From Clostridia bacterium (GTDB lineage Bacteria; Bacillota; TC1; UBA5767): 64,000 nt of DNA. The stretch lies in assembly GCA_016887505.1 (NCBI GenBank), contig CP069393.1, positions 1,536,001 through 1,600,000 of the forward strand. Direction: 5' to 3'. The notes below the pieces were generated by a model. The model had not been told where the DNA came from and searched no databases. It saw nothing but the letters and a program-made list of their open reading frames with translations. Made by a program: the position numbers and the translations under genes. Numbering within the stretch: the stretch's first letter is position 1; the number at the start of each line of letters is the position of its first letter. Below, piece by piece: positions 8,173 to 17,591 of this stretch.

Positions 8173-9555
8173 CTACTTTACTATCTCCACACTCTTGGTC
8201 GAAGGGAACCAAGTAACATCTGCACCCAAATTCTCTGAAACATACCTAATAGGTACCATCGTTCTATCATTAATAATTGTTGCAGGAACATCGATCTCCG
8301 TTCCAGTCTGTCCAATAACCAATTCTATTACTTTCCCATCCTGCTGAATGACCACCGTTTTCGTTTCTTCTTGCCAAGCAATTTCTGCACCTAAGTTTTC
8401 TCCTATAAATCTCAGAGGTACCATGGTGCGACTATCAATCAGCACCGGGGGTGTATCCACTCGCTTGATTTGCCCGTTTACCGTTATCTCTTGTTTATCT
8501 ATGCTTAATTTTATTTGTATCAACTCATTGTTCATCATCACTTCAAAGTAACTGAATTTTTCAGTTGTAAAGGTAAAGGTTTTATTAACAGGATCATATG
8601 TCCCACCTAATAGTACAGGTTGAATACTTCCGTCTTCATTTTTATCAAAACGCACACCTGTTAGCCTATCGATTCCTTCTGGTGTCAAATCTCCTAAATA
8701 GGATAGGTCCATGGTTACTTCCACGGGTTCCATAAATTCTTCTATTCTTTCTGTACGAAAGCTTCCATCTGCGTTAGGAATTTGGATTTGTGCGATCAAT
8801 TCAAAGAATTTGCCACCAATTTCAATAAGACCCATACTTTGCCCCAACTGGCCTCCATCTAAAAATTCGGCCTCTTTATCTGCCGAAACTTCCTTGGCGC
8901 CTAATTCTGCTAAGGCGTCTTCTGTTTCTTTGGCCCCCTCTACTTCTTTTACATTAAGAGAGCCTGCTTTAAATCCAAGCTTCATCCCTAACAATTCTAT
9001 GTTTAGAGCTTTGCCACTATTTATTAGCTTTTCGATAGATGCTGGTGATAATTGGGATTTTTGCTCTTTGCTATTGCTTAGATCAAGCCTTACCTCTTCT
9101 TGATTTTCAAGTGCTTTTTCTAAAGCCAAATCATCTGAAGTTTTACCATCACTAAGATCATCCTCTCCGGATGATCTTGAACTTCTTTTGACCGTCAAAT
9201 TCTCATTAGCAACACTCGTACCATATCCTGCCACAACCTGAAGATCCCCAGGGGAAACATCAGGTATTCTAAAAGTAATAATATAGTTCCCGTCCGCATC
9301 AGCCATCGTAGGGTTAAAATAAACGATATTACCTTCAGAATCCAGAATTTTTATGGTTACCCACACCTGGGCATCAGCTGTACCTGATGCAGCTATGCTA
9401 TCTCCCACATAACCACGACTGGGATTTAAGCTTAAATTGACATCTGCAGCCCACGCTTCGGCGGGTGCACTGATTAGCAAGCACAATGATCCAACAATGA
9501 TTAAACTTGATATTAGGATTCGACTAACTGTTGTAATACTAATTTTTCTAAACAT
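8173..9555 (-). CDS. Exported protein with C-terminal copper-amine-oxidase N-domain repeats
   Basis: A secreted or wall-associated protein of about 460 residues. A signal peptide is visible (hydrophobic stretch then SAPAEAWA before ADVNLSL), followed by an Ig-like/carboxypeptidase-regulatory-like region (SGTADAQVWVTIKILDSEGN). A charged middle part follows. The C-terminus has two repeats of the Cu_amine_oxidN1 type: RTMVPLRFIGENLGAEIAW and RTMVPIRYVSENLGADVTW. In clostridia this domain is common on exported proteins and is thought to bind cell wall or act as a stalk; it is not an amine oxidase. I prefer ATG 9555 (AGGAGTG 6 bases upstream); a GTG at 9564 is in frame but too close to that site. 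It follows the beta-helix gene by about 35 bp, probably in one operon. Confidence 0.85.
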   Translation of the reverse strand: MFRKISITTVSRILISSLIIVGSLCLLISAPAEAWAADVNLSLNPSRGYVGDSIAASGTADAQVWVTIKILDSEGNIVYFNPTMADADGNYIITFRIPDVSPGDLQVVAGYGTSVANENLTVKRSSRSSGEDDLSDGKTSDDLALEKALENQEEVRLDLSNSKEQKSQLSPASIEKLINSGKALNIELLGMKLGFKAGSLNVKEVEGAKETEDALAELGAKEVSADKEAEFLDGGQLGQSMGLIEIGGKFFELIAQIQIPNADGSFRTERIEEFMEPVEVTMDLSYLGDLTPEGIDRLTGVRFDKNEDGSIQPVLLGGTYDPVNKTFTFTTEKFSYFEVMMNNELIQIKLSIDKQEITVNGQIKRVDTPPVLIDSRTMVPLRFIGENLGAEIAWQEETKTVVIQQDGKVIELVIGQTGTEIDVPATIINDRTMVPIRYVSENLGADVTWFPSTKSVEIVK

Positions 9556-9590
9556 TCCATTCACTCCTATCCTTACACAGTCTAAACTAT

Positions 9591-11435
9591 CTACAATACA
9601 ATAGGATTAGAAGCTGGACTATTACTCAAATTGTCAACTATATAGGCTTTGACTGCATCCCCTGTACGAACATTGAAGGCAGCTCCCACACTATTTACTG
9701 TTTCTAAATCTGCTTTCATAAAACTCATCCCAATTTGCTGATTATCTCTTATATGAACAAATACACATACTTCATTACCAGAATGTCCCTTAAGTGTCTC
9801 AATCTGTACTGAGAAATATGTAAACCCTGAGAATCCCTGATTCACTGTCATTGTCGGTATCAGTCCGTCTGAAATGCCTGTTATATACGTATCATCATCT
9901 ACTGGCGTGATAAGATATGCTCCGTTACCACTTTCCTCTATTATGCTTATCTCGTATCCACGAGAAACCAATTCACCTACATTCGCATCCAATTGAACTT
10001 GTATTGCATACGTTCCAGCCTGTAATGGGGTTCCTGAGATTTCGCCAGTTCCTGGATTCATAGTTAATCCATCAGGAAGTCCTATTGCAGTCCATGAATA
10101 AGGTTCAGTTCCTCCAATTCCAGTAAATATCGCTATAAAGGATTTGCCAACAACACCCGTAGGAATTACTCCTTGTATACCAGTTGGTTTTATTGTCACT
10201 TCTGTTGAAGCTGTTTCACTATCAACAGTTACTGAGATTGTTGCTATCCCCGTTTCAGCGCTTGTAAAAGTTGCTTTCGCCAATCCATTCACAGTAGGAG
10301 CCATTCCTTCCACGCTACCAAGATTGGTACTATATGCAACTATCTTTCCCGTTGGCAGAGAATCATCAATCATTCTCTGACCGAGATTGTTCATTGTAAA
10401 TCCTGCATTTATGAAAGTACTACTATGAAGTGATGTTGGATTTTCTGAAGCTTCCACAGTCAATACAAGCCATGTTGAAGCGTCAATGTTATTCCCAACT
10501 ACCCCATCTGGTCCTATGTTCGATCCCCACCAATTATCCTTTGCGACCATATTTCCAGCCTCGGCGTATAATTCATTGTCGTCTCCATTGTCCAAAATAC
10601 AACAACCCCTAATTGATATTTCTAAAGAACTAGCGCTCTGAATTCCTCCTCCAGTACCACTAACACCATTAATGCCAGCATCACCTGGCCATGAATCAGG
10701 CCCCCCTCCAGCTTGTTCCGCTCCAGCACCACCATCACCCGGATAGTTATTCTCAATTATACTGCCTGTTACTATTAGTGAGCCGGTACTGTATATGCCT
10801 CCACCAGAGCCACCCACACCACCATCTCCACTATCTATAGGAGTCGGAGCGCTAGGGTGATCAAAACTTCCTACACCAACACCACCATTGCCGCCATTAC
10901 CTGCACTATTATTCTTTATCGCACAACCAGTTACCACTAGTGTTCCTGCGTTGTGTATTCCTCCTCCAAACCCACCGGCGCCTCCATCTGTACCCAAACT
11001 GTCGACACCATCGCTACCATTTGGAGCTTGACCATTTTGAATGGTGAGATTTTTGATTCGAACATCACATCCATTCTCAATTGTAATTACTCTATTCTTA
11101 TTGCCTCCATCAATTATCGTTTTATCATATCCTTCTCCTATTAGCGTGATTGTTATATTATTTGATATGATTAAAGGTGTATTTCTATATGTCCCTTCAC
11201 CAATATGTACTGTATCGCCCCCACCATTGCCGACAGCTTCAATACCTTTTTCTATTGTTTGGTAAGGATTATCTTCTGTACCATCACCAGTAGCATTATT
11301 ACCGCTTAACGAAACATATATGATACTTGTATTCGTTGTTTCTATTGCCATTACACCTGTAATTGGCAAAGAAAGGGCTACGACCAAAACCAATGCAAGT
11401 ATTAGGCTCCCCACTTTAAAACTAGTTCTTTTCAT
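9591..11435 (-). CDS. Exported beta-helix protein with glycine-rich repeats and Ig-like domains
   Basis: A 614-residue surface or secreted protein. It has a signal peptide (MKRTSFKVGSLILALVLVVA...), then a DUF1565/pectate-lyase-like right-handed beta-helix start (YVSLSGNNATGDGTEDNPYQ). Gly/Asn-rich beta-helix coils follow (GGAGGFGGGIHNAGTLVVTG and GGVGGSGGGIYSTGSLIVTG). Next is a Big-like domain, then a putative Ig (He_PIG) domain (GLPDGLTMNPGTGEISGTPL), then an unassigned C-terminal domain of about 110 residues. No SLH domain or sortase motif is present, so attachment is unknown. AGGAGG lies 8 bases before the ATG. The gene is first in a two-gene unit with the copper-amine-oxidase-domain protein. 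No enzyme motif was seen. Confidence 0.8.
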   Translation of the reverse strand: MKRTSFKVGSLILALVLVVALSLPITGVMAIETTNTSIIYVSLSGNNATGDGTEDNPYQTIEKGIEAVGNGGGDTVHIGEGTYRNTPLIISNNITITLIGEGYDKTIIDGGNKNRVITIENGCDVRIKNLTIQNGQAPNGSDGVDSLGTDGGAGGFGGGIHNAGTLVVTGCAIKNNSAGNGGNGGVGVGSFDHPSAPTPIDSGDGGVGGSGGGIYSTGSLIVTGSIIENNYPGDGGAGAEQAGGGPDSWPGDAGINGVSGTGGGIQSASSLEISIRGCCILDNGDDNELYAEAGNMVAKDNWWGSNIGPDGVVGNNIDASTWLVLTVEASENPTSLHSSTFINAGFTMNNLGQRMIDDSLPTGKIVAYSTNLGSVEGMAPTVNGLAKATFTSAETGIATISVTVDSETASTEVTIKPTGIQGVIPTGVVGKSFIAIFTGIGGTEPYSWTAIGLPDGLTMNPGTGEISGTPLQAGTYAIQVQLDANVGELVSRGYEISIIEESGNGAYLITPVDDDTYITGISDGLIPTMTVNQGFSGFTYFSVQIETLKGHSGNEVCVFVHIRDNQQIGMSFMKADLETVNSVGAAFNVRTGDAVKAYIVDNLSNSPASNPIVL

Positions 11436-11560
11436 GAAATATACCTCCTAGGATTGATGGATAGATTTATTAAGACTGCAATTAAAGTAACTTTTATACA
11501 TTAAATGTTAATTTAATTGTACCACACAAAATGTATTATCAACACGTAGTTGTTAATTAG

Positions 11561-12389
11561 GGTTCTGGTGTAAAGATTGCTTACACTATCCACCGCATCA
11601 CTGTTTAGTAAAATTTCTCCCTATTATTCAGTTTTTATATTGCTTCGGTCATTAATACACTTACAAAATTCATCTCTAGCAGGACAGAATCAACACCTTC
11701 AACCTGTCCTGTTCGAATCATATTCATTGCTTCAATACCAGCTAAGGTACTGGAAGCTTTCTTAAAGTCTTTAAATCCAGACATTGTTTTGTACAACCTT
11801 TTAATATGGCGATGATCCTGTTCGATTATATTGTTCATGTATTTACTCTGGCTAAACTTAGTTTCCTTCTTGAGACTCTGTTCCTTGACGAATTTTGGAA
11901 ATGCAAAAGAGTATGCCGGATTCTTATCAACATTAATGACCCTTGGATTGCTGTTATGTGGAGTAGATAATGCTTTTTCGATGAACGAAGAACTTCTTTA
12001 GAGCTTTATGATTACGCTTCGCACTAAAGTAGAAATCTATTGTAGTTCCAGTAGAATCAACTGCTCTGTAGAGATAACGCCATTCGCCTTTTACCTTAAT
12101 ATATGTCTCGTCAGTTCTCCAACTATCCTTTGTTTTCTTCAAAGGCTTCCTAATCATCTTATTTATTATTGGTCCGTATTGATGTACCCATCGCATTATA
12201 GTTGTGTGCCTAACTGTAAGTCCACCTTCTTCCATCATTTATATTTCGATAACTCAATGGATACTTGAAATACCATCTAACCGTCAATAGTATTATTTCT
12301 TTCCGATATTGCTTGCCTTTGAACATGCAACTTACCCCCATTTATTAGGAGCCAGTTTATCGTATATTGCTAAATTTTGCACCAGAGCC
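11561..12389 (-). mobile_element. Decayed IS6-family element B (829 bp)
   Basis: Best preserved IS6 copy in the window. The ends are ggttctggtgtaaag (left) and ttttgcaccagagcc (right). The minus strand carries a transposase split by frameshifts. 11954-12238 holds the DDE start (RTDETYIKVKGEWRYLYRAV) and 11635-11838 holds the C-terminal part (EQDHRHIKRLYKTMSGFKD, then KASSTLAGIEAMNMIRTGQ). The N-terminal part near 12240-12330 is damaged by a short deletion. It cannot encode a working transposase. Confidence 0.88.
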
Positions 12390-12449
12390 TCTATACATCA
12401 ATCTAAAGTCACATATTAGCAAGGTATTTATCAATTTTACCGTACTAAA

Positions 12450-12501
12450 AATGCACTTAATTATCCTCCTTTATCTATAAGTGCGGGTAATTAAGTGCAT
12501 T
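12450..12501 (-). terminator. Inverted repeat behind abiEii, terminator or second operator
   Basis: aatgcacttaattatcctc and gcgggtaattaagtgcatt form a 19-bp dyad with three mismatches. On the minus strand it ends in TTTTTA, so it can act as a terminator. Its arm GCGGGTAATTAAGTGCATT closely matches the arm of the inverted repeat upstream of the operon (14044-14061), which suggests a shared protein-binding sequence. Confidence 0.55.
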
Positions 12502-12518
12502 TCTCTATTTTTCTCTTC

Positions 12519-13415
12519 TTATTTGTATTGCCTATGTGTTGAGTTCCAATTCTTCATGAATTCCTCTTCAATAATCATCGCTTGAAAGGGCGGGTCGAGA
12601 AAAGAGATAATCAATTTAATGACTCCATCCAGGTTTAATTTGTATTTCAATACCTTCTTACAAAATATATCCCATCTATTTATAATTGCATCATTCGTGA
12701 TCAGTCTCTCGATGACTTGAACTGAATCTTTCTCAATTGGTGTTCCTCTATTTGAGAAGGTCTCATATATTGCTTCTTGAACTTTTCGGCCTTCGAATTC
12801 AAAGGAAGTCGCAAGGTAATATATATCATAAAAATCTTTCATGCGTCCCGTAGATTCCATGAATCGAACAATGGCATCAAGCTTTTCCGATATCGTTGAT
12901 TCTAAAGAATAGGTTAGAATGGTTGGTCTTTCAAACCCCTCTAGCAAAACAGGGAGTGTTCTTGTGCGTGGTGATGGAGCAATTGTATCTCCAACACCAA
13001 AATCAACACTAAATGGCGTCTTTGTTTTGCCCAGACGCCCTATTAGATTTACACGAATACCTTGATACTCTTTCATTTCACTAATCGTTTCAACGCTTCT
13101 TATTTCAATTTCCATGAATTCATTATTACTCTTCGTAGCAATGATGGAGCCAACTAATTCTTCTACTGAACCCAGTTCATTAGAATGATTTTTAAGTAAA
13201 TAGTCAGCATCAACCGTAGGTCTTGTTGTGAAGTCACTAATTGAATATAAGAGATATCCTCCCTTTAAAATGAGTTGTTCTCGATAATGACTCTGAGCCA
13301 ACCTTCTAATAAATTCTTCCTGAAAAAACAAATTTAGCAGTTGCTGAAAAGCAATACCTTCTGCTTTCGCTTTATTCTTTAGCCTTACCAATATGGATGC
13401 GCTTGAATAATTCAT
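12519..13415 (-). CDS. AbiEii/AbiGii-type nucleotidyltransferase toxin
   Basis: The toxin half of an AbiE-type (type IV) toxin-antitoxin/abortive infection pair, 298 residues. It shows the nucleotidyltransferase-like start LILKGGYLLYS followed by the metal-binding acid pair in RPTVDADYLLK, the usual AbiEii motif I. A later helical part includes STISEKLDAIVRFMESTGRM and KDFYDIYYLA, the conserved lysine/DxxD region of the family. I chose ATG 13415, which overlaps the stop of the antitoxin gene (TAATG), so the two are translationally coupled. AbiEii relatives transfer nucleotides to tRNA or other targets; the target here is unknown. Confidence 0.9.
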   Translation of the reverse strand: MNYSSASILVRLKNKAKAEGIAFQQLLNLFFQEEFIRRLAQSHYREQLILKGGYLLYSISDFTTRPTVDADYLLKNHSNELGSVEELVGSIIATKSNNEFMEIEIRSVETISEMKEYQGIRVNLIGRLGKTKTPFSVDFGVGDTIAPSPRTRTLPVLLEGFERPTILTYSLESTISEKLDAIVRFMESTGRMKDFYDIYYLATSFEFEGRKVQEAIYETFSNRGTPIEKDSVQVIERLITNDAIINRWDIFCKKVLKYKLNLDGVIKLIISFLDPPFQAMIIEEEFMKNWNSTHRQYK

Positions 13416-14011
13416 TATAGCCACTTCCCTATCTGAGATTGAATCTTTTTCGTGATATTAAATATTTCAGCATACTCAAATAGTCGCCTGATGTTCTTTT
13501 GTGGGTCCTTGATGTATCTCATCACCGCATTGGTAAAAACTTCTTTTTCGAGTTTCTTTTCATAGCGCATAATGTCACACATGGTGCGATCCCTATCAAA
13601 AATTTTTACTTCAACACCATTTACTTCAAATGTTGAAACACCAATACTAAGGAATTTTGGCTCCTGGTAGTATGGTTTTACAAGAGGGTACTCGATCATA
13701 TACCGGCTTTTTTCACTATCTCTATCCACTGCTATTTGCCAAGCCGTTGGAATTCTGTCTGTATAGTTATAATGCAAGAGTGCACTTTCAAGAAATATTA
13801 CCGCTTCGGGGAAAAGTTTTGCGAGTATTATTTCCTCTGGGTTCACTTCATCAGTGAGTTCATAGTAACCATACTTTATTTTTGATATTTCTCCTTCTTC
13901 AAAAAGCTTCTTAATTTGTCGGCTACTTAGACCCAGTTCTTTCAGTTCTGATGTTTTCAGTACGCCCCCATGTTTTTCAAATTCCTCTATTATTTCATGT
14001 TTTTCAATCAT
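13415..14011 (-). CDS. AbiEi-type antitoxin / transcriptional regulator
   Basis: 198 residues. An N-terminal winged helix is visible (GGVLKTSELKELGLSSRQIK then LFEEGEISKIKYGYYELTDE), the AbiEi_4/AbiEi N-terminal domain, followed by the AbiEi C-terminal domain (AVIFLESALLHYNYTDRIPT, RTMCDIMRYE). AbiEi proteins repress their own operon by binding inverted repeats with the N-terminal domain and neutralise AbiEii. The start ATG has AGAGGTG 5 bases upstream. The predicted operator overlaps this ribosome binding site region. Confidence 0.9.
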   Translation of the reverse strand: MIEKHEIIEEFEKHGGVLKTSELKELGLSSRQIKKLFEEGEISKIKYGYYELTDEVNPEEIILAKLFPEAVIFLESALLHYNYTDRIPTAWQIAVDRDSEKSRYMIEYPLVKPYYQEPKFLSIGVSTFEVNGVEVKIFDRDRTMCDIMRYEKKLEKEVFTNAVMRYIKDPQKNIRRLFEYAEIFNITKKIQSQIGKWL

Positions 14012-14015
14012 GCTT

Positions 14016-14061
14016 GCACCTCTTTATCCGCATTGGAATTTTGATGCGGGTATTTAGGTGC
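14016..14061 (-). promoter_or_regulatory. Inverted repeat before abiEi, candidate operator
   Basis: gcacctctttatccgcat and atgcgggtatttaggtgc form an 18-bp dyad (14 of 18 matches) with 10 bp between the arms. It covers the ribosome binding site region of abiEi. The better arm matches the arm of the repeat at the far end of the operon. Confidence 0.6.
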
Positions 14062-14253
14062 ATTATATCATCCTTCAAACTAATTATCAACGCATCTATA
14101 CGCGCCTGAAATGCTCCAACAAAAACAAACCGCTATCCTCTGTTTCATTACACCTGGTAAAATCACCAAATTCTCCTCTAGACATAGGTTTGCGCTAATC
14201 TTCAAGAGTTGTGTATTGGCTGTAATCATAGCCTTCGCTACTCACTAGGACCC

Positions 14254-14990
14254 GGTTCTGGTGCAAAGATTGCTTGTAAAATCCATGGATACCTTCAACC
14301 TGTCCTTTTCGAATCATATTCATTGCTTCAATACCAGCTAAGGTACTAGAAGCTTTCATAAATCTTTAAATCCAGACATTGTTTTGTACAACCATTTAAT
14401 ATGGCGATGATCCTGTTCGATTATATTGTTCATATATTTACTCTGCCTGAACTTGGTTTCCTTCTTGAGACTCTGTTCCTTGACTAACTTTGGAAATGCA
14501 AAAGAGTATGCCGGATTCTTATCCACATTAATGACCCTTGGATTGCTGTTATGTGGAGTAGATAATGCTTTTTCGATGAACGAAGAACTTTCTTTAGAGC
14601 TTTATGATCACGCTTCGCACTAAAGTAGAAACCTATTGTAGTTCCAGTAGAATCTACTGCTCTGTAGAGATAACGCCATTCGCCTTTTACCTTAATATAT
14701 GTCTCGTCAGTTCTCCAACTATCATTTGTTTTCTTCAAATGCTTCCTAATCTTTTCATTTATTATTGGTCCATACGGATGCACCCATCGCATTATGGTTG
14801 TGTGCCTAACTGTAAGTCTACGTTCTTCCATCATTTCTGCTATATTTCGATAACTCAATGGATACTTCAAATACCATCTAACCGTCAATAGTATTATTTC
14901 TTTCCGATATTGCTTGCCTTTGAACATGCAACTTACCCCCATTTATTAGGAGCCAGTTTATCGTATATTACTAAAGTTTGCACCAGAGCC
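14254..14990 (-). mobile_element. Decayed IS6-family element C (737 bp, internal deletion)
   Basis: Ends ggttctggtgcaaag and gtttgcaccagagcc. Compared with copy B about 110 bp are missing near the left end (aaatccatggataccttcaa joins two distant parts). The minus strand keeps the N-terminal half of an IS6 transposase in frame (14484-14942: YRKEIILLTVRWYLKYPLSY, then WRTDETYIKVKGEWRYLYRA). It is frameshifted after about residue 120, before the second catalytic Asp. Not functional. Confidence 0.85.
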
Positions 14991-14992
14991 CA

Positions 14993-15325
14993 TATAAGTA
15001 TGATCCAATTAAGCCTTCCCCAAGTCTATGGTTCAACGACTTCAAATTGCCTGATGGATCATAGTCATAGGAATGCTGTCCATCAGTAGTACTGATTCTC
15101 GTGAGATTTCCATTCTTGTCATAGGAGTAACCTAGTTGAATGTGTGTCGAATTCTCTTATTTTGCAATAAATTCGATTGGTCATCCTAAGTTGTCATATT
15201 CCAATTTCGATAGTATTCAAAACACATGCCAAAGCAGATTCCCCCTAGTACTCTAGATATATAAAACCCGTTGACATAAATAATCTATATCTACAGGTTC
15301 TCATTGTATCAATATTGGGTTTAAA
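14993..15325 (-). pseudogene. RHS-gene fragment, duplicate of the 19.2-19.5 kb region
   Basis: The minus strand encodes RISTTDGQHSYDYDPSGNLK followed by SLNHRLGEG, an RHS/YD-repeat fragment. It and the AT-rich flank after it (down to ttctcattgtatcaatattg) match 19140-19545. It lacks any start and ends against IS6 element C. A short internal deletion separates it from the other copy. Confidence 0.65.
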
Positions 15326-15598
15326 TATGGTGGATATGGGAAATTTATGCAACTTTTTCAACCGTATTTTATGTATACAAAACATATTTTTCGGACGATT
15401 AATATGCAATAGAGCGAGGATACTATTATACTATAGAACTTCATATCTCAAACCAATAATTGCAAATAAAGCGCCACCCCTTGACAGGACAACGCTTCCA
15501 TCTTTCTAGCTCAGCAGAATTCTCCATTTATCAATATGGTGGAGATGGGTCATACCTGCAAAAATCCACCAAATATATTATAATTATATTTGAATGAA
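15326..15598. other. Intergenic stretch
   Basis: AT-rich, no gene seen. The short open frame here has no ribosome binding site and no family resemblance. Confidence 0.4.
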
Positions 15599-16093
15599 TC
15601 AGTATTGGATAAATTTATCCCCTGAGACACCACAAAGTCTACATTTTTCAGGCCTGAATCTTTCAATATTACCACAGACAGGACAAAGGTAATAAAATAC
15701 CTCCTCAGTCTGGTCTAGATTATCCAATGCTTCTTGGTAAAGCTTCGCGTGTACCTCCTCCGCTTTCATCGCATAGGTAAACGATCTAACCGCAGCCTTA
15801 TTTCCTGCAGCTTCTGCTTCCTTCACGAAACCAGGATACATTTCCTTGTACTCGTGAGTCTCTCCTACAACTGCATCCTTTAAGTTATCAGCTGTTGAGC
15901 TGATTTTGCCTGCAACTTCAAAGTGCTTCAATGCATGCAGCGTTTCAGCATCAGATGCTGCCTTAAATAGCTTGGCAGCATTAATATTCCCCTCTTTCTC
16001 GGCTTTCTTAGAATAAGCCAGATATTTTCTATTTGCTTGAGATTCTCCGGCAAATGCCTCCATCAGGTTATCAAGGGTCTTGTTGTCGCTCAT
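15599..16093 (-). CDS. rbr: Rubrerythrin
   Basis: A diiron peroxidase that reduces hydrogen peroxide in anaerobes. 164 residues with the ferritin-like four-helix domain first: FAGESQANRKYLAYSKKA with the first ExxR/Y metal ligand, DAETLHALKHF, GETHEYKEMYPGF, and KAEEVHAKLYQEA with the ExxH ligands. A C-terminal rubredoxin domain follows with CPVCGNIERFRPEKCRLCGV, two CxxC pairs binding one iron. The size is slightly short but complete. AAGGAGG lies 8 bases before the ATG. It is a single gene; neighbours are IS and RHS debris. The cytoplasmic enzyme takes electrons from NAD(P)H-rubredoxin systems not seen here. Confidence 0.96.
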   Translation of the reverse strand: MSDNKTLDNLMEAFAGESQANRKYLAYSKKAEKEGNINAAKLFKAASDAETLHALKHFEVAGKISSTADNLKDAVVGETHEYKEMYPGFVKEAEAAGNKAAVRSFTYAMKAEEVHAKLYQEALDNLDQTEEVFYYLCPVCGNIERFRPEKCRLCGVSGDKFIQY

Positions 16094-16637
16094 TCTTTAT
16101 TCCTCCTTATTATCTCTACTAAGCTTTTCTTAAGTTATTCGACAACCAGTCGCGTTAATCCTTTTAAGGCTACGCTCAAACAACTCGTTGCGAAAGCAAA
16201 CCAAATTGCCAATACAGAACAAATCCCATCTCTAGGCAGACCGTTGCAAGTCATCATAATCCCAGAACCCCCTATGTATTAAGGCTTCGAGGCACCCCTA
16301 CTGAAATTCATATCTACTTTTCTTATTCACCACAGCGAGCTTCTTCCACACCAAATACTATCCTATGTCAATCTGGAATGCTGTGAGAATTTGATACCCA
16401 ATCGCTTTACCTATATTGGAATTCAGTGGAAAAATGATACTCAGTTTTGACACCATATGCACAGAAAGAAAAAAACAAAACTATGCCTAGCACAGAACGA
16501 AGTACACCGAGGAAATGAGAACATAAACTGGATTCTAAATTGTTATAAGCGGAAGATCAGCAACATGTATGTTCAATCTGCCAACACGCAAAAAAACCAT
16601 ACCAGATTTTCTCTAGTATGGTCGTGGATTTGGTTGT
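16094..16637. other. Intergenic stretch upstream of rubrerythrin
   Basis: No convincing gene. A short plus-strand open frame ending at 16282 (RVNPFKATLKQLVAKANQIA...) might be a gene scrap but cannot be assigned. A small hairpin ccatac...agtatgg lies near 16597-16621. Confidence 0.4.
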
Positions 16638-16698
16638 CTAAAGACTATGATTTTAATACAATTTGGCGATATTGAGTATCGCTAAATTGTGTGCACCA
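16638..16698. repeat. Dispersed repeat, copy c (right part)
   Basis: tctaaagactatgattttaa through gctaaattgtgtgcacc matches 2813-2873 and 19553-19613 at about 75-80%. Confidence 0.5.
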
Positions 16699-16789
16699 CC
16701 CGATAAGTCTAATACATACTGCAAGAAATGCTCCTGGCATATAGTATCCCGTAACGGCAATAAAAAAATATTCGCCTTTTTCATACAAA

Positions 16790-16972
16790 TTCAATCCACG
16801 TTCTTCCATCATTTCTGCTAAATTGCGATAACTCAACGGATACTTCAAATACCATCGAACCAGCAATAGTATTATTTCTTTCTGATACTGTTTACCTTTA
16901 AACATTTAACTCACCCCCATTTATCTACTAGCAGCAAGTTTAGCCCATTTATATAAAGTTTGCACCAGAACC
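16790..16972 (-). mobile_element. IS6-family right-end fragment D
   Basis: Ends with gtttgcaccagaacc at 16972. The minus strand encodes the IS6 transposase N-terminus (YQKEIILLLVRWYLKYPLSY then RNLAEMMEERGL) up to about residue 32, where similarity stops near 16790. The rest of the element is missing. Confidence 0.8.
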
Positions 16973-17100
16973 CTAACGCGAACAGATAACATCTCCAATA
17001 TGAGCAAATGCAATATATATGGATAGAAAGGGCTATGGCAAATTAGGATACATATCACCATGCTTAAATATCGTTTATGGAATTCTATTGATTCGTCTTA

Positions 17101-17475
17101 CTAAATATACACAAACATGATCGATGCAAATACTATGGATGAAAATACGATAAATACAAAATAATATGCTTGTCTTGTATCAAGTAATTCTTGTGTCATT
17201 TCGCGTTCTTTCGAAAAAACATAGTGAAAATACTCTGGTCCTCTAAGAGACTCTATGCCATTAAACAATTTATTGTATTCTAATTCATGATTAATCTTTA
17301 GGTACAGTTTATATTTTATCCAAGTTTTTCTATAATTAAGAATCCCATAGACTAGTGAGCAGATTGCATAAACATAAAATACACTTTGATCATGCATCAG
17401 TGCTCCAATAATAAAGGCTACAAAAAATATACAAGTTAGTATAGTGCACCATTTTGACAGCTTACTTTTAAGCAT
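17101..17475 (-). CDS. Small membrane protein, candidate immunity protein for the RHS gene
   Basis: 124 residues, no family recognised. Two hydrophobic segments lie near the N-terminus (ILTCIFFVAFIIGALMH and FYVYAICSLVYGIL). A charged middle follows (about residues 50-100), then a strong C-terminal membrane span (YYFVFIVFSSIVFASIMFVY). It lies 117 bp behind the RHS gene on the same strand, where polymorphic toxin systems place the immunity gene. The membrane location would fit a toxin that acts on membranes, but that is inference. The ribosome binding site is weak. A hairpin sits between the two genes. Confidence 0.6.
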   Translation of the reverse strand: MLKSKLSKWCTILTCIFFVAFIIGALMHDQSVFYVYAICSLVYGILNYRKTWIKYKLYLKINHELEYNKLFNGIESLRGPEYFHYVFSKEREMTQELLDTRQAYYFVFIVFSSIVFASIMFVYI

Positions 17476-17514
17476 TTTATCCCCGCTATTCTCAATGAAA
17501 TTTGAGCATCAAAC

Positions 17515-17557
17515 CATAAAAGTGCTTAGCATAATATACTGCGACTAAACACTTTTA
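17515..17557. terminator. Inverted repeat between RHS gene and small membrane gene
   Basis: ataaaagtgcttag and ctaaacacttttat form a stem with one mismatch and A/T runs on both sides, so it could end transcription in either direction. Confidence 0.5.
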
Positions 17558-17591
17558 TGTTGTTATACCCTTAGATTTTCTTTCTGAATCA

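Noticed and set aside
8173-9555. Copper amine oxidase enzyme
   Set aside because: Only the small N-terminal stalk-type domain is present; the catalytic domain is absent.
16457-16675. 72-residue plus-strand open frame
   Set aside because: No family resemblance, no ribosome binding site, and it runs into a dispersed repeat.
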